From NCBI RefSeq assembly GCF_000024405.1, contig NC_013517.1:2108001-2172000 (forward strand): a stretch of DNA of 64,000 nucleotides. The letters are read 5' to 3'. Positions 63,566 through 64,000 of this stretch are shown one piece after another; position 1 is the first letter of the stretch; each line of letters opens with the position of its first letter. The notes beneath the pieces were generated by a model, which ran no database searches, was not told the DNA's origin, and was given only the letters and a program-made list of their open reading frames with translations. This DNA comes from Sebaldella termitidis ATCC 33386. Lineage in GTDB: Bacteria; Fusobacteriota; Fusobacteriia; Fusobacteriales; Leptotrichiaceae. A program made the translations under genes and the position numbers.

Positions 63566-63600
63566 TATACAATAGAAATTTAGGAGGAAAGAAAAGTAGA

Positions 63601-64000
63601 ATGAAGAAATCTTATATTTATATGGTAATTTTTGCATTTATAATAATTGCCATTGCCGAAATAATAGGGATTCAGATGATTCCTATAGGGGAAAAGCTGG
63701 CACTGACTATATTACCGCTGGCATTTGCAATTTTATTTACAATGCTTTTAGGACTTAAACCTTTAAGAAAAGGGATTATAGCAAAAATTTATTCCAAGGA
63801 AAACGTAAATTTTGCAGGAAAATATCTTATTATAATTATGCTTCCTTTAATGGCAAGATATGGTGCCACAATAGCACCTCAGTTAGGAGATATAGTAAGC
63901 AAGGGTCCTATTTTCTTATTTCAGGAATTAGGAAACTTAGGAACAGTTGTTCTTGGACTTCCGGTGGCTATTCTTCTCGGGCTTAAACGTGAAGCCATAG
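63601..64000 (+). CDS. DUF3100 membrane protein (partial, cut by the window end)
   Basis: The frame from ATG 63601 is open to the end of the window (133 codons). It shows four or so hydrophobic segments, with GEKLALTILPLAFAILFTMLLGLKPL near residue 30, ARYGATIAPQLG near 86 and FLFQELGNLGTVVLGLPVAILLGL near the end, matching the DUF3100 pattern. DUF3100 proteins are thought to be transporters and are often found next to M20 peptidases. AGGAGG lies 13 nt before the ATG, a little long. ATG 63622 is an alternative. Confidence 0.78.
   Translation, partial: MKKSYIYMVIFAFIIIAIAEIIGIQMIPIGEKLALTILPLAFAILFTMLLGLKPLRKGIIAKIYSKENVNFAGKYLIIIMLPLMARYGATIAPQLGDIVSKGPIFLFQELGNLGTVVLGLPVAILLGLKREAI

Overview
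The window is a strongly AT-rich, densely packed bacterial chromosome segment. Nearly all genes lie on the + strand, start sites carry AGGAGG-type ribosome sites, and hairpin-plus-T-run terminators are obvious. It mixes Gram-negative outer-membrane functions (LpxK for lipid A) with genes common in Firmicutes (WhiA, class III fructose-1,6-bisphosphatase, MraZ, PlsY, SerS). That mix, the low GC and the PTS-rich anaerobic metabolism point to Fusobacteriota, most like Leptotrichiaceae (a Sebaldella-like genome). This assignment is inference from gene content. No rRNA, tRNA, CRISPR array, insertion sequence or prophage was recognised.

Layout. 1-50: minus-strand start of a DUF1858-like redox-domain gene behind an inverted repeat resembling an HcpR operator. 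0.35-3.3 kb: pnp, pgsA, yggT. 3.5-6.8 kb: a TrmB regulator and glycogen phosphorylase. 7.0-8.7 kb: mraZ, rsmH and an FtsL-like gene, which is the head of a dcw cluster that stops there, behind four GTGG boxes at 10-bp spacing. 9.2-12.9 kb: a secreted esterase (minus), an M20 amidohydrolase and an RlmD-type rRNA methyltransferase. 13.3-19.4 kb: a complete L-sorbose operon in the order sorC-D-F-B-A-M-E, with a consensus promoter and paired operator-like sites. 19.5-20.8 kb: flavodoxin and a GyrI-like protein. 21.2-24.8 kb: plsY, gpsA, a short sigma-70 factor, dnaN. 25.9-29.2 kb: dnaX, rplI, dnaB. 29.3-32.9 kb: a U32 protein, an ACP-phosphodiesterase-like protein and an LprI-domain membrane protein. 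33-36 kb (minus): rlmN and a class A penicillin-binding protein. 36-41.8 kb: MORN-repeat secreted proteins, GNAT, GntR, and a beta-propeller fused to a uracil-DNA-glycosylase-like domain. 41.9-50.7 kb: polA, two ElaA-type acetyltransferases, an AEC transporter, fbp, kup. 50.7-56.6 kb: SanA-like, YcxB-like, whiA, lpxK, an unknown, nadD, serS. 56.7-64 kb: a DUF3298-type protein, fba, a secreted phosphatase, pyrG, ptsH, an M20 peptidase and a truncated DUF3100 membrane protein.

How the genes fit together. The sorbose EII complex would take phosphate through HPr (ptsH). SorE and SorD convert L-sorbose-1-phosphate through D-glucitol-6-phosphate to fructose-6-phosphate, which enters the step where Fbp and Fba act. 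GlgP supplies glucose-1-phosphate from glycogen. DnaN, DnaX, DnaB and PolA supply much of the replication machinery, although dnaA is not here. PgsA, PlsY, GpsA and LpxK serve the envelope.

The most unusual item is the 551-residue protein at 39135-40790. Its C-terminal 230 residues align without gaps at the active site to family 1 uracil-DNA glycosylase, but the catalytic Asp, its neighbouring His, the stacking Phe and the intercalating Leu are replaced, and a propeller-like region is fused in front. Other points to check are the sorbose operators and mid-operon hairpin, the pyrG leader hairpin, the truncated dcw cluster with its phased MraZ boxes, and a possible small RNA behind ptsH.
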